Assembly (NCBI GenBank): GCA_050084515.1
Contig: CM114272.1
Span: forward strand, 4,154,001-4,218,000
DNA from: Blasia pusilla
Taxonomy: Eukaryota > Marchantiophyta > Marchantiopsida > Blasiales
Length of the DNA: 64,000 bases
Direction of reading: 5' to 3'
Both the position numbers and the translations under genes were made by a program. Positions 12,120 through 23,285 of the stretch are shown piece by piece. Position 1 is the first letter of the stretch, and each line of letters opens with the position of its first letter. Under the pieces are notes generated by a model that worked only from the letters and a program-made list of their open reading frames with translations, did not search any database and was not told the origin of the DNA.

Positions 12120-13030
12120 TCGAATACGTGTTTGGAGGCGAAAGGATAAACTATGTTTTATTCATTTGAAAGTGCATCTTTTGGAAACACTTGCTTGAAC
12201 AATCTTGTTAGGGATTGAGTGTCAAAGATTCAATATCAAAATGAAGTTCTTTCTATTTCTTGTTATATTCTCATTGATATTTTTTCCTTCTCTCTCTTTG
12301 TAGAGTATTATTTTCGAGACATTAAATCCGTTCACGCCTTTGTGCTTCCGCATGTAGGACCTTCCGGACATCACGCATATCTTTAGGGTTCAAAAGAATT
12401 GGAAGTCTAAGAAAAGTGAACAAAAAAATAAATTAACATGGATATGCTGAATTACATTAATGAAATAAGAGTACATAGGGGATAGGGAAAGTTGCAAACG
12501 TTGGAGATATGCCCATGGCCAATACAGTATCAATTGGAACATTGTTGTGACCATACGTACTTGCTTATGAAATCCGCATAGTCTCATACAATTATAAGAA
12601 TTTCTTAATGGGCATGTCTAACTCTCTAGCTCACGGAACCACTCTAGAACTGCTCAAAGGTAGAATATCCTTGAAGGCCTTTCCCCTTCCTTTATATACT
12701 TAGAGATAGGTACAATGAAGACAAATTAACTCTTTCTATCCTTATATCAAGTGTCTTATTCTCATAGCATGAGAAGATCTTCTTTGAATTCTAATGTTCC
12801 TACCTCATCTTCCCTAACCTCATTCTCATCTTACTTTCCACCAACCTATACTCCCACTCTCATCTTTATCTCACGTTTTTTTTCTTTTCTCTTTTTGGTT
12901 GATTCTTTCCCACTCATGCGCTATATGTCATAAATTCTAACTTAATTATGACTAACAAAGGACGGTTACAAACTTCCTCCCATTTAAGACACAATATCCT
13001 CGTTGTGAGAACTTTCAAACTCTTACACTA
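12120..13030. other. unassigned sequence
   Basis: About 0.9 kb between the Helitron Rep and a chromovirus piece. No domain or repeat pair was recognised; it may hold the Helitron 5' end. Confidence 0.4.
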
Positions 13031-14200
13031 TTAATGGTGCATTGGCCAAGTTGGCTTGGGGTTCCCATGTGGCCTCAAATAATAAATATTCTTTCCATTG
13101 GACCAAGTATTCAATTTTTGGTGACAAGCTCCTCGGGTGCGTTTCTTCAAGATACGTTCCATTTCAAATTCTTCATGATCTCCTACTATTTGAGGTAGTT
13201 GTGAAGGGCCAATATTTTCCTCAAATCTCTTAGGGCGTGGAATAAATAGTTGAAAAAGAGAGATGTGAAACAAAGGATGATTTTTCACATGGATCGGTAG
13301 GTCTAGCTTATACGCCATAACGCCCATTTTTTGTAGGATAGTGAAATGCCCAATATAGCAAGGATTTAGCTTACAAACTCCTACTAATTATAAATTGGTT
13401 GTTGCTTACCAAACCTCGAACCTTAAAAAAACTCGACATCCCGACGATGAGCATCTACATGTTGTTTTTTTCAATTTTGGAAAATAGCCAACTTCTCCTT
13501 AGCAAGTTCAACTCCTTTCTCAATCTAGTTCACAAAATCATTAACTGCTGCTACCTTTGCAGATTCCCTTAAAATCTTTCTCTATTTGAGTGAGACTAGA
13601 AGGCATCAAGGGATGCTCGCCATGCATTAAAAAGAAGGTTGTTGCCTAAGTGGAAGAGTTCATGGAGTTATTGTATGAGAACTCTACTAAGGGTAGCCAT
13701 GAGTCTCATCCCTATTGATCCTCCAATGTTAAGGCGCAAAGCATATCCTCTATGGCCCGGTTGGCCCTTTCAATTTGTCCATCGGTTTGAGGGTGATAAG
13801 TTGTAGACATAGCTAGTTTAGTTTGGAGCAATCCTAATAAAACTTTCCAAAATAAACTCATGAAATGGGTTTTCCTATTAGTAATAAGCACTTTAGGAAG
13901 AGCATAATACACAAAGACTATCTTGATGTAGATCCTAGCCAACTCTGATGTAGTAATAGTCTTCCTGGTCGGACAGAAGTGTATCATCTTGCTTAGTCTA
14001 CCCACAAAGACTACAATAGAGTCATATCCCGTGATCGTACATGATAGCTCAGAAACAAGATCCATAGTGATTTATTCCCAATGTTTTTGAAGTGTTGGGA
14101 TGGGTTATAACAATCGTGCTAGTTTGGTATTACTAGCCTTGATTTGTTGACAAAAACTCTTAAATTGAGTTTGATCCTTAAGTGCACTACATTTTTGGAT
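13031..14200 (-). pseudogene. Ty3/gypsy chromovirus integrase and chromodomain fragment
   Basis: Frame 14065-13712 is integrase core: MDLVSELSCTITGYDSIVVF, then the position of the second Asp (ITNRKTHFMS, where VSDRD is usual, so Asp is now Asn), then YHPQTDGQIERANRAIEDML with the third acid. Just upstream, at about 14110-14160, is a CQQIKASNTKLARLL-like zinc-region end. Frame 13327-13031 has AYKLDLPIHVKNHPLFHISL, the C-terminal integrase domain leading to a chromodomain-like EFEMERILKKR. No LTRs were found around it; it is a truncated old copy. Confidence 0.85.
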
Positions 14201-16238
14201 CAATTCTACCTTCTCAATCATCACTTGAATACCTTCTCCGCTTACTCGATGCCTTAGATAACCAACTTATGTTTTACCAAACTCATATTTTGAAGCTTTA
14301 GCAAGCAACTCATTATCTCTTAGGATTTGAAGAACTTCTCTCTTCATTCAATGCCATAAAAACATCGAATTAAGTACCAAATTTTGAGAAGAATTTACAC
14401 CTAACCAAGATGGAGACTACGATTTCTATTACATCAAAAAGTTTAGGGCATGAGAATTTCCCAAAAAAAAATCCTCTACTGGGCCAGAAGCTCCAAACTC
14501 AAATAATTGGGTAATTTATTTTCAATTTTTGGCTTTAAGAAAATCAATTTGAAATAAACGCATCAATTGAGTAAGTACCAAGTGGAGATATATTGAGCAT
14601 CCACCTTCAACAAGAAACCTAAGGAATTGGAGCATAACTACATTCTATAAAAAGCCTTTGTATATGACTAGTGGCATCTTTTCAAGTTACCAAAAGGAGT
14701 CTAAATATTATGTACTTATCAACCAAGGTTGCTAATCATGATGTTATGTTTCTCGTTGATATATGTACTTATTAGTTCTTCTTGAGTGTGTGCTTAGTGA
14801 ATAAGTTGGATTTGTAAACCACCAAGGCAAGCTAACTTGTGTTTAGGTGGGATTTTCTTGAGCAAAACCCACAAAACATAAGATCTTATCTTGGGATTAG
14901 CATTTGGTTATACACTATTGCAAGTTGGAGGAGAGTTTCAAATTTTGTGGCAAATATGGGATAGAAGACATCTGAGGGAAAGAATTCTTAGTTGCATGAA
15001 AGGCGTAGATACTCAACCACCTTCCAAAGCTTTGCATAGAGTTGTTGTGCGCATACATATCACTACACAACCCACATCGCTGGTCAAATCTACACCCCAC
15101 ACAACACCGATCTTCCCAACACACGGGTCAATCTATATATAAACGAAAAAAAACTCACATATATACATCGAGACCCCATAATGGCTCCCTCCTATTTATG
15201 CCGATCTCCCGATCTCTCCTACCCGTCCCTTCCACCCTGGCCCAAGCTTCTGGGCTATCACCTAAGCCCCACGGCTTCCTCCCGTCCCAAACTTGGGATA
15301 CCTTGACCACCTCGCATCCGTATGGGCGCACCTTACCCCTTACTCCCATCCATATTAACTCCTCCTTGCCCGCCTTAACTACATCTACTTAATCGCCAAC
15401 CAGCATCTCCAAGGACTCCCCACCAAGGCAACTCGCTTGCCTACCTATAGACAACAAATTCCCTACCCCTCGCATCTTTCTCATGTAACATCAGAGTAAT
15501 AAAGACGGCACACCCGGCCTAAAACTCCTTTCCTGAATCTACATCGGCATATCAAGCCACATCCACCCTCCGCTATGGGGGAATCCGGACGCTAGCACCC
15601 TAGTTCCTACACATCCACACACCCACACATGCAAGAGAAGTGCTCCTAAGGCTCAACATGAGAAAGATGGCTTAGGAAAGCCATCTCTCCCTCTCTCATC
15701 TTCCCCCAAAAATAGCCCTCCCAACGATAACCTGCGTGCACAGATTATCGAGTGATTTGCGCACACAAGTTATCCGGTGATTGTTGACTTGGTCAATGGA
15801 TCACCTGATGAACTAAGACCAAAATAGGGAAATCTCCATAAACGAAATTCCTGATGCAAGAGACCTGTCGCCAACTTTATTTGACATCTCGAGACAAAGT
15901 TACACTCAAGACAATCCGCTGGCTCTCTATGTCATCGCCAAGAGAGATCTCTACCTATTGGGTACTAAGATGTGACAAAGTCAAGAAAGTTGAACTTGCA
16001 AAGTTGAAGAATGAATTAAGAGAGCTATTGGAAAGGATACACATTCAAATAAGTCATAAGAAACTCCACTTCTCCTTCTGGGAAATCGGAAGATAATTTT
16101 AGACTGTATATCTAACTAGTAGAATATTTGAGACCAAATATGCATTAGTAATTTTCTGAGATTTTTAGGAAAAAATATCGAATATTCGGGTTTTGGACTA
16201 CGATATAATTCAAAAAAGGTATCACCTTGATGGTTTTG
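14201..16238. other. unassigned sequence
   Basis: About 2 kb with only short frames of no recognisable family. The first few hundred bases may be decayed pol of the chromovirus fragment. A C-rich stretch at about 15040-15640 differs in composition from its neighbours. Confidence 0.4.
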
Positions 16239-16546
16239 ATGGTTGCACAAAAACGGACAAGTCCTTCCTTAGGACGGACATGGACGGACAAGGGTGGACA
16301 TGTCCACTGACATGGGTTCCAAGAGGTGGGACCCACACTTTGAGTCTATGATGGAAGGAAAGGCAAGGATGAGAGGAGCAATAAGGGAGGAGGGAGGAGG
16401 GAGGAAGAAATGGGGGAGTATGGAACACGAAGGCAAGTAAGGAGAATGAGAAAAAAGGGAAAGGTGGGGCCCATATGGACATATCCTTCCATAGGACCGA
16501 CATGGATATGTTCACGGACACGGGCTTTGTCCACATGCAACCTTGA
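16239..16546. mobile_element. MITE-like element with terminal inverted repeats
   Basis: The left end reads ATGGTTGCACAAAAACGGAC and the right end, reversed, TCAAGGTTGCATGTGGAC, so an imperfect GGTTGCA...GGACAA inverted repeat bounds 308 bp. TGGTTTTG lies before it (16231-16238) and CGGTTTTG after it (16547-16554), an 8-bp near-duplication as left by hAT-like transposons. The inside is full of GGACATG/GGACAAG words and codes for nothing clear. Confidence 0.5.
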
Positions 16547-16930
16547 CGGTTTTGTATAAACTCACCATTTGCTCAAGATCCATCTTACCTTTCATATGTC
16601 ATTATTGAAGAAATTCTTTATAAATGATGTGTGTCTTGATTGAAGATAGAAATTGATATCCAAATCGAGGATCATCTAAGATAAAACAAAGTTGGGGATT
16701 GAGATTCTTCTCTATTGGAGATGTGGAGCCCAAAAGTGAATAGTTGCTCCTATGTAGAAGGGCTATCATGTGAAGGATGCTAGATGAATTATATAAGTAG
16801 ATTTGGAACACTTTCTAGAATTATAATTACAGGACTTAAAATCAATGCAAAGGAACACTCATATTAGTACTTGGATGTTTCTTAGATGTAGAATGGCTTC
16901 ATCACTACCTGTATCTAGAATATACCGAAG

Positions 16931-17061
16931 CAAGGTTGTTTGGAAACGGACAAGTTCAAACATATTCTGTGGCCAATGCAAGGCTCAGTGAGCTCCGAGA
17001 GCGGGCCTACACAGACATGGACATCTCCACGCACACTGACTTTGTCTGTGTGTAACCCTAG
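16931..17061. mobile_element. second, shorter MITE-like element
   Basis: It begins CAAGGTTGTTTGGAAACGGA and ends TTTGTCTGTGTGTAACCCTA. Its ends resemble those of the element at 16239-16546 and it shares GACATGGACAT-type words. No clear target duplication was seen. Confidence 0.35.
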
Positions 17062-17859
17062 CTTACTGGAAACTATAGTGCCTAACATTCTTAGATGTGT
17101 AGGAGAACAAATAGCCAACGATGAAAATATGTGCTCATTACTCTTCGAGAATGATCATCTTGTGACTTCTTTTATTCCTCTCTTCCTAGTAACTAATTAC
17201 TTTTTGGTAATATATCTAAGTGACCTTACGACTTGCACAAGTTTTGGTATTGATAAGTAAGGGGAATGATGTGACCACTCAATACTAGTCCTCCTCTTGT
17301 CCTCCTCCATTCATATGTGATAAAACCTTCTGATATTTTTTTCAGATTACTAATCATGGTATGTTTAGCAAGTTTTCATCTTTATCATCCCATTAGTCAT
17401 TTCTTAGCTCAATTATTATCTTGCTTTTATCATCCCATTATTCATTTCCTAACGCCGTTATTATCTTGCTTTGTAATTATAGTGAAAGTAATAACATGGA
17501 TTTATTCTCCTAACAAACATAATAACATGTTAGAGGGATAGAAAATAGTAAAAGAGGGGCGTAATAAAAGAGACTAGTTTACAACAAGTTAGAGGGACTT
17601 TCACTCCCTCTAACCCTCATAACTTTAAAAAAAAATTTCTTCCATCCATAGTGTGAGAAAAATTTGTAAACAAGAAGGCACTCTCATTATCCTATCTCAT
17701 TATGGCCCCTACTACCACAAAATAAATGGTATTTTGTCAGGTGGTCTCACCACGTAGCCCTTGGTTGCAAGGGATATATGGAGTGGCTTTGGAGTCCAGT
17801 GGAAGCAGAACTTATCCACGTGGCACTTTTCGTATGTGGTCTATGAGGGTGTCTTGGAG

Positions 17860-18505
17860 GTTGGCCGGTGTTGTGGTTGGACGGTATGCACAGAGTGAAT
17901 TTTTTTTCGATCATGGCAAATATCCCGAAATAGTTCTACATTCATTGTTAAGTGCCTTCCCACTTTGAATTCTTTCAACTTTTATGTGATCTTAATAATT
18001 CATGTTGTTTCTTTTTTTGACTTTAGCTTATTCTGTGAACGTCTCGAAGATTTATCTTCAATTACCATGTCGTTTACGAATTAAGGATTTCTTGGCTAGA
18101 CACGATTTTTTTGCCTATGCGCATCTACTGCTGCAAAGTAATTTTTCACTCTGTCGTATGATACCTTTGAGGCATTCCAAGTTGATAAGCTGCTGCAATA
18201 GTTTTCAGATTTGGCATGAGGATTCATTTGTCATGTTCAAGAGAGCAACGGTACTGGCTACCATTGTGTTTTGATGGCGTGCATAGAATAGCATGGCAGA
18301 TTTCTCGAAGTAGCTTCACTCCCATTGCTATCTGCATTCCCATTCAATTTCTTGTCAGTTTTATCTCACCTTAATGATTTTTGTTCTTGGTTACCCTGAA
18401 ATTAGCTAATTGCTTGAATGCCCCATGGATTTCTTCTTGAATTGGCGTGTCGTTTTGGAATCAATTAGGGCTTTCTTGCAACCAACAAAATTTCCTGACA
18501 TTGCA
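17860..18505. repeat. diverged tandem duplication, about 0.4 kb unit
   Basis: About 17910-18115 and 18290-18490 align with many differences: CATGGCAAATATCCCGAA against CATGGCAGATTTCTCGAA, and CGTGTCGTTTTGGAATCAAT against CATGTCGTTTACGAATTAAG. No coding content was recognised. Confidence 0.45.
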
Positions 18506-18515
18506 CGTATCCTAT

Positions 18516-19355
18516 TGTGATACCCACAATTTTGCAATTTTGGAGATAAACACATTTTTATATTCAACTTGAGTAAACATGTCTTCAAGAATGAAGACAT
18601 CTTTGAAGTAAAAGGCTGACTTGAATATTATTTTTGGCATATTGGAAGAATGAGGAGTATTGGAATGGATCATGATGCTCCTAGGATAAGGCAGAGAGGT
18701 GGAACATCACAGATTGACCTTGGAGGAGAGGGAAATGAACTCACAAGGCCTAAGAACGAAGAGCAAAGCTCAAAAGAAACAACGAAGACCAATATAGAAC
18801 CAGATTGTGAAGTACTTTGTTCTTGTACAAAGCACCAAGACAAAGCAGCAGTCCTTCGCGGCAAAACAAAGAAGGAAGAACAAAACACTTGGAACAAGAG
18901 CGAAGAATGCAACACTTTGTCTTGGAAAGAACAAGAAGAGCTTTGCAACTCCCGACTTCGCATTGAAGAGAAGATTGTCCGCGATTTCAAGCGGCACATC
19001 GTTAGAGTAGTTAGGCTAGGAAGAGGCGTGACTTTTTGGACCACATAGGAAGTTAGAACAGTTATGACCAGCAGATTCTTAGGGATCATAGGGAAACATA
19101 AGAGAACCGTAGATCAAAGTAGTTAAAAGATCCCAATAGATGCCTACTTAGCAAGAAACGTTTCAGATCTTTAGTACTCACATTTTTTGGAAGGATATTT
19201 AAGGATTCTCAACGTAGTTATCAACATCATTCTCTTATGAAGTCCTTATGATGTAGGAATGGTCCAAGCAAGAGAGTAGTACCCTTTCGTGCTTGTATAC
19301 ACTTTGAAGCTTTATTGTTCTTGATGGAATAGTAAAGAACTCATTTCTTCATTCT
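18516..19355 (+). repeat. Tat-1 5' LTR, first part
   Basis: It starts TGTGATACCCACAATTTTG, the same as both Tat-2 LTRs (48958 and 58529). It later shares GGAATGGTCC, AAGCAAGAGAGT and TTGATGGAATAGTAAAG with them. It breaks off at ATTCT (19351-19355), where Chromo-1 is inserted; the rest continues at 37800. Confidence 0.85.
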
Positions 19356-19549
19356 TGTCGTGTGTCTACTCTCCTTGAACATTATTCTTTGCGTTATTGA
19401 TATTGTTTTGCATTTTGTCTCTTGGATTTTTCCAAGAGACCTTTCCAAAAGCCTCTCCAAAGCGCGATCATCGCAGCGTGAGTCCACTTGAGTTTTGAAT
19501 GTTTTGCATGGCGCCTATTTAGTGTTGTTTGGTAATGAGGGTTGTGACA
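19356..19549 (-). repeat. Chromo-1 3' LTR, internally shortened
   Basis: It shares both ends with the 1.03-kb LTR at 36770-37799: GTCTACTCTCCTTGAA near the left end, and CTTGGATTTTTCCAAGAGAC through GTTTGG near the right. About 0.8 kb in the middle is missing. It starts TGTCGTG and ends TTGTGACA. Confidence 0.75.
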
Positions 19550-19562
19550 CTCACCCCTCCTT
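19550..19562 (-). other. Chromo-1 polypurine tract
   Basis: The plus strand CTCACCCCTCCTT (AAGGAGGGGTGAG on the element strand) lies directly inside the left LTR. Confidence 0.7.
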
Positions 19563-20243
19563 AGAAGGTTGATGTCCTCATCAATGCAAACCTTTTTAAT
19601 GTTAAGTTCTGGGAAGCCAACCCCTCAACACTAAATCGCATTTTGGTAGCTAATGTGTAATTCCACTTTTGGCTTAAGTCTTAGGCTGTTGCTTGCAACA
19701 CTTAGAATTATTAGCTTCTTTGATTCAATTAGCCTAGACCAGTTCTGTAGAACTAATCTAAACTATCAAAATAAGCTAACTAAGTCTGCAACCTAACACT
19801 TCACTCACTATTTGTAAACAACCGCCTGTTTATCTAGCCAACTCGTACTACTTTTGGGTCATTCGTATTCTACTTAGGCGAGTCATTAAGTTCACTCATG
19901 CAACATGAATGAGATCACCACAAACCCCAAGACAGACTAATTTCCCCCGCCAATGTTAGGGCGGGTCCAAATGCTAGTACTTCAACACTTGATCTTGATC
20001 TAGATGCCTTATCCGATTACAAGCTCTCACCTCAAATACTCATTGTTTGGCCTCCTTGACTTACATCCTAAGCATATGAAGAACAACTCATTGCCATGCA
20101 ATACCAAACTCAAAATCACAATCACTAGCATCGAATCTCCAAATCCATGCATTCTTTATTGCAACAACTAAACTTTTCTAGTAACAACGGGTTATCGGCC
20201 CAAACTTCCCGGTCACAAGTTATGTACTTTGCTTCATCATGTA

Positions 20244-20591
20244 CTAACGTATGTGCCTATATTGCATCCATTTGAAGTCTCGCAATGCCTCTTGCGCATG
20301 TTCAAGATCTACCTCCACAATCCAAGTTGCCTCTTTCACATGGTAGCCTTTCCACTTGACCAAGTACTTGTACTTAGTGGCTCTACATCTAGAATGCAGA
20401 ATGGTCTCCACCTCGAACTCTGGTTCCTCATTTCTCATGATCGGTTGTGGTCTCAACACAATCCTTCGTTCCAAATGCACATTCTCTTGAAGACACTTCT
20501 TCAATAATGACACATGGAAAGTCGAGTGAATCTTGAACTCGTTTGGCAACTCCAATGTGTACACATACTCAAACGGCTTTGCTTTGATCAC
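20244..20591 (-). pseudogene. Chromo-1 integrase C-terminus with chromodomain
   Basis: The 115-codon frame has the GPY/F-type end (ELPNEFKIHSTFHVSLLKKC). A chromodomain follows: FEVETILHSRCRATKYKYLVKWKGY and EATWIVEVDLEHAQEAL. In chromoviruses this domain directs integration to marked heterochromatin. The aromatic residues of the LVKWKGY block are kept. Confidence 0.92.
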
Positions 20592-21000
20592 ATACGGTCC
20601 AACATACTTGGCTGAAAATTTTTGCGGAAAATTCCTTTAGAAGAGTGAGATTATTTACACTCAACCACACTTGTTCCCCTACTTGGAAACTCACTTGACG
20701 CTGACTTTTGTTAGCATGCTTCATGTACCTTAGTTGAGCCTTGGCAAGACTTCTTCTCGCTTGCTCTTGTCATTCTTGCATTTCCACTAACAAACATTCT
20801 GCCGTTGCTTGACAAGTATGTGCCGATGTAATGCCCCTCGAAAGGGCCAAGTCAAAAGGCCCTTTTGGTTCTCTTTGAAACGCCTGAAGAAACGGAGATT
20901 CTCCGGTTGCAGAATGCTTGGTCGAGTTTTAACAATACTTAGCCATACTTAGCCACTTTGCCCAATCTATTTGGTCCGCACTCACGTAATTCCTTATGTA

Positions 21001-21201
21001 CTACATCACAACCGAGTTTACTTTTTCCATTTGCCCATCCGTTTGAGGATGGAAGGCCATACTAAAGCTAAGTTTGGTCGTGAACCTCATGAATAGATGT
21101 TTCCAAAAGGCACTCGTAAACTTTGGGTCTCCATCGGACACAATGCTCCTAGGCAATCCGTGAGCTTGCCACCAACCATCCAAGAATAGTTGGGAAGTCA
21201 T
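21001..21201 (-). pseudogene. Chromo-1 integrase catalytic core, part
   Basis: GLPRSIVSDGDPKFTSAFWK holds the second catalytic Asp and FHPQTDGQMEKVNSVV the third acid. The segment with the first Asp (about 21200-21390) is out of frame. Frame breaks at both ends show decay. Confidence 0.9.
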
Positions 21202-21390
21202 TTAGGTCATCGCAGAATCTCTCATGGGCAAAAACCTCTCCAACTTGCTAAACCAATCAACTATCATAAGTATAGCGTTGTATCCCTCACATTCCGGGAG
21301 ACTCGTAATGAAATCCATGCTAATGCTTTGCAAGGGTTCCTCCAAGATTAGAAAAGGACAAAGTAAGCCTTGCTTCTTTGCATAAGAAAC

Positions 21391-21735
21391 TCAGTTTGCC
21401 TGACAAGTCACGCAGGTCTTCACATATTGAGCAACATCTTCCTTCATGTTGGGCCAGAAAAGCCTCTTGGCCAACACAACAAGAGTGGATTTCTCCCCTT
21501 TGTGTCTTGCCAAAGGTCCATCATGACATTCCACAAACACTTTGGTCCGTAGCTTGCCTTGGCCTACATAGATCCTAGTTTGCTTAAACCTTAGCAAGCC
21601 ATGCCTCAAACTTAGATTGGCCATCTTCTCGCCCCGCTTCAACTTCCCAAGGTACTCAGTCGCTTGCGCATCCTTCATGTATCCCTCACGCATCCTTCTT
21701 TCCAGGTCTGTTTCATTAGGGAACATTGCTCTCAA
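21391..21735 (-). pseudogene. Chromo-1 integrase zinc-binding region
   Basis: The frame contains FVECHDGPLARHKGEKST, RLFWPNMKEDVAQYVKTC and VTCQAN, the HHCC zinc-binding module that precedes the integrase core. Its upstream end abuts the hairpin region at 21772-21873, where RNase H should be. Confidence 0.88.
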
Positions 21736-21771
21736 GACTTATGTCGTTGATGGCATATGCTCATCCCTACG

Positions 21772-21810
21772 ACTTCCAATGAAGACCTCTTTGAGGTCTT
21801 CATTGGAAGT
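21772..21810. repeat. hairpin 1 at the missing RNase H
   Basis: Perfect inverted repeat: ACTTCCAATGAAGACCTC, three T, then GAGGTCTTCATTGGAAGT. Arms are 18 bp with a 3-nt loop. Confidence 0.95.
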
Positions 21811-21873
21811 TGTAGGAGTTACAGCTAAGGAACGACTCAAAGTCTTTTCATTAGCTGTAACTCCGACAACTTC
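21806..21873. repeat. hairpin 2 at the missing RNase H
   Basis: A 23-bp arm at 21806-21828 pairs with 21851-21873 with one mismatch and a 22-nt loop. It overlaps the end of hairpin 1 by 5 bp. The two lie together where RNase H coding sequence is expected. Confidence 0.95.
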
Positions 21874-21918
21874 ATAATTGGTTCCTGCGAGAGGATCTCC
21901 TTGAATCGATTGAATGCT

Positions 21919-22194
21919 TCACCCCCTTTCTTTATCTCTGAGAGGTTTCATTATCTCCAAAACTTTCTTCACGTACGTCCGGTAAAATTGGACCGCTCCG
22001 ATGAACCTCCTCATCTCCTTCACAGTGGAAGGCGGTTCCCATTTGGCAATCGCGCTTACCTTCTCCATGTTTGGACTCTTTACATCTACACTAGCCACAT
22101 GCCCCAAGAACTTGATCTTCATCAAACCAAACTCACTCTTATCTGCATTCGCATACACCTTTTTTGCCTTGAGTTTCTCAAACACCGTCTTCAA
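21919..22194 (-). pseudogene. Chromo-1 reverse transcriptase thumb/connection
   Basis: FGLMKIKFLGHVASVDVKSP, AIAKWEPPSTVKEMRRFIG and FYRTYVKKVLEIMKPL are the usual Ty3/gypsy segment between the RT palm and RNase H. After MKPL the RNase H is missing. Confidence 0.9.
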
Positions 22195-22221
22195 ATGTCG
22201 AGCGTGCTCCTCTAGTGTATT

Positions 22222-22979
22222 CTAATCGATGAGTATGTCATCTATGTAGATGATTACAAACTCATATGTCTCCTTATGAAAGATGGAGTTCATCAAAGTG
22301 GTGAACGTCAAAGGCGCATTACAAAGACCGAAAGGCATTTCTCCAAACTCGAACGAACCGTATCTCGTTCTACACGTAGTTTTCTCTACACCCGCTTCGG
22401 CAATCGGAATATGATAATATCCAAATTTCAGGTCAGTCCGACTGAAATACTTGGCACTTGACAATTTATCAAAGAGGTCATCCATCCTCGCAAGAGGATA
22501 GTTGTTTCTTATCGTCACTTTATTCAGCGCCCGGTAATCAACACAGAGTCTCAACTTTCCATCCTTCTTCTTCATAAAGAGGACGTGCGCTCCATAAGGT
22601 GACTTGCTAGTTTGGAATAACCCCTCTCTAGGAGTTTACCCAACTATTTCTTCAACTTAGCAAGTTCTTCTTGATTCAACCTATATGGTGCCTTTGAAGG
22701 TGGTTGAGATCCGAGTATCGCCTCTATCTTATGATCAACCACCCAATGTGGTGGCAACTCAGTCAGAAGCTCCTTAGTCAGCACATCTCCCAATTCTTTC
22801 ACAACTCTCTTGAGTATTTCAGGGATTCCCCTTGAAGTTGAGTGATGATCTCTGCATCTCGCACTTGTATCATCCTCTGCTTGTCTCATCAAGCAAAGGA
22901 ATCCTACCTCTAACTTGGTCAAAATCGTCCTCGTGATGGCGTTCACCAACTCCGTCTTTCTAGGAATCTCACGAACCAA
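22222..22979 (-). pseudogene. Chromo-1 reverse transcriptase
   Basis: 22979-22644 gives the RT approach (LPPHWVVDHKIEAI, KAPYRLNQEELAKLKK). 22575-22222 gives the fingers and palm: KLRLCVDYRALNKVTIRNNY, YFSRTDLKFGYYHI, FGLCNAPLTFTTLMN and the catalytic YIDD. A break lies at about 22600. Only the strand-end motif after YIDD is cut by a stop. Confidence 0.93.
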
Positions 22980-22991
22980 TCTGACATTTGT

Positions 22992-23240
22992 TCATTTTTT
23001 GTTTACCAAGATGCTCAAATTCAAAGGTCTTTGCCTCAATTCCACCTCATACGCATCCAAGAACGTGTTCCCCACGACTCCATCATTTATGTCGATGTCG
23101 CAAACTGTGACATTCTCCTTCAACTCGAATACTCCGCATCCAACAACTAGCCCTAAAACCAACTCTAAGATCGGGTGGGACTTACCTCCCACAAATCTTA
23201 CCCTAAAGGGTTCATCCTCCTTAGTGGTTGGCAACATCAT
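22992..23240 (-). pseudogene. Chromo-1 protease region
   Basis: A short frame between Gag and RT with FRVRFVGGKSHPILELVLG and DIDINDGVVGNTFLDAYEVE. The second resembles the C-terminal part of Ty3/gypsy retropepsins that ends in a G-x-x-FL motif. The D-T/S-G catalytic site is not clear, so the call rests mainly on position. Confidence 0.6.
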
Positions 23241-23285
23241 ATCACGATTAGCAATCTTGTATCGACGAGCAACATCATATCGCGA

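Noticed and set aside
16145-16540. Pro/Ser/Leu-rich minus-strand frames up to 104 codons
   Set aside because: They lie inside the MITE-like repeat with purine-pyrimidine bias and overlap one another in different frames.
18650-19089. Overlapping frames of 132 and 139 codons on both strands
   Set aside because: They lie inside the Tat-1 LTR, have low complexity and overlap each other; the LTR alignment explains the sequence.
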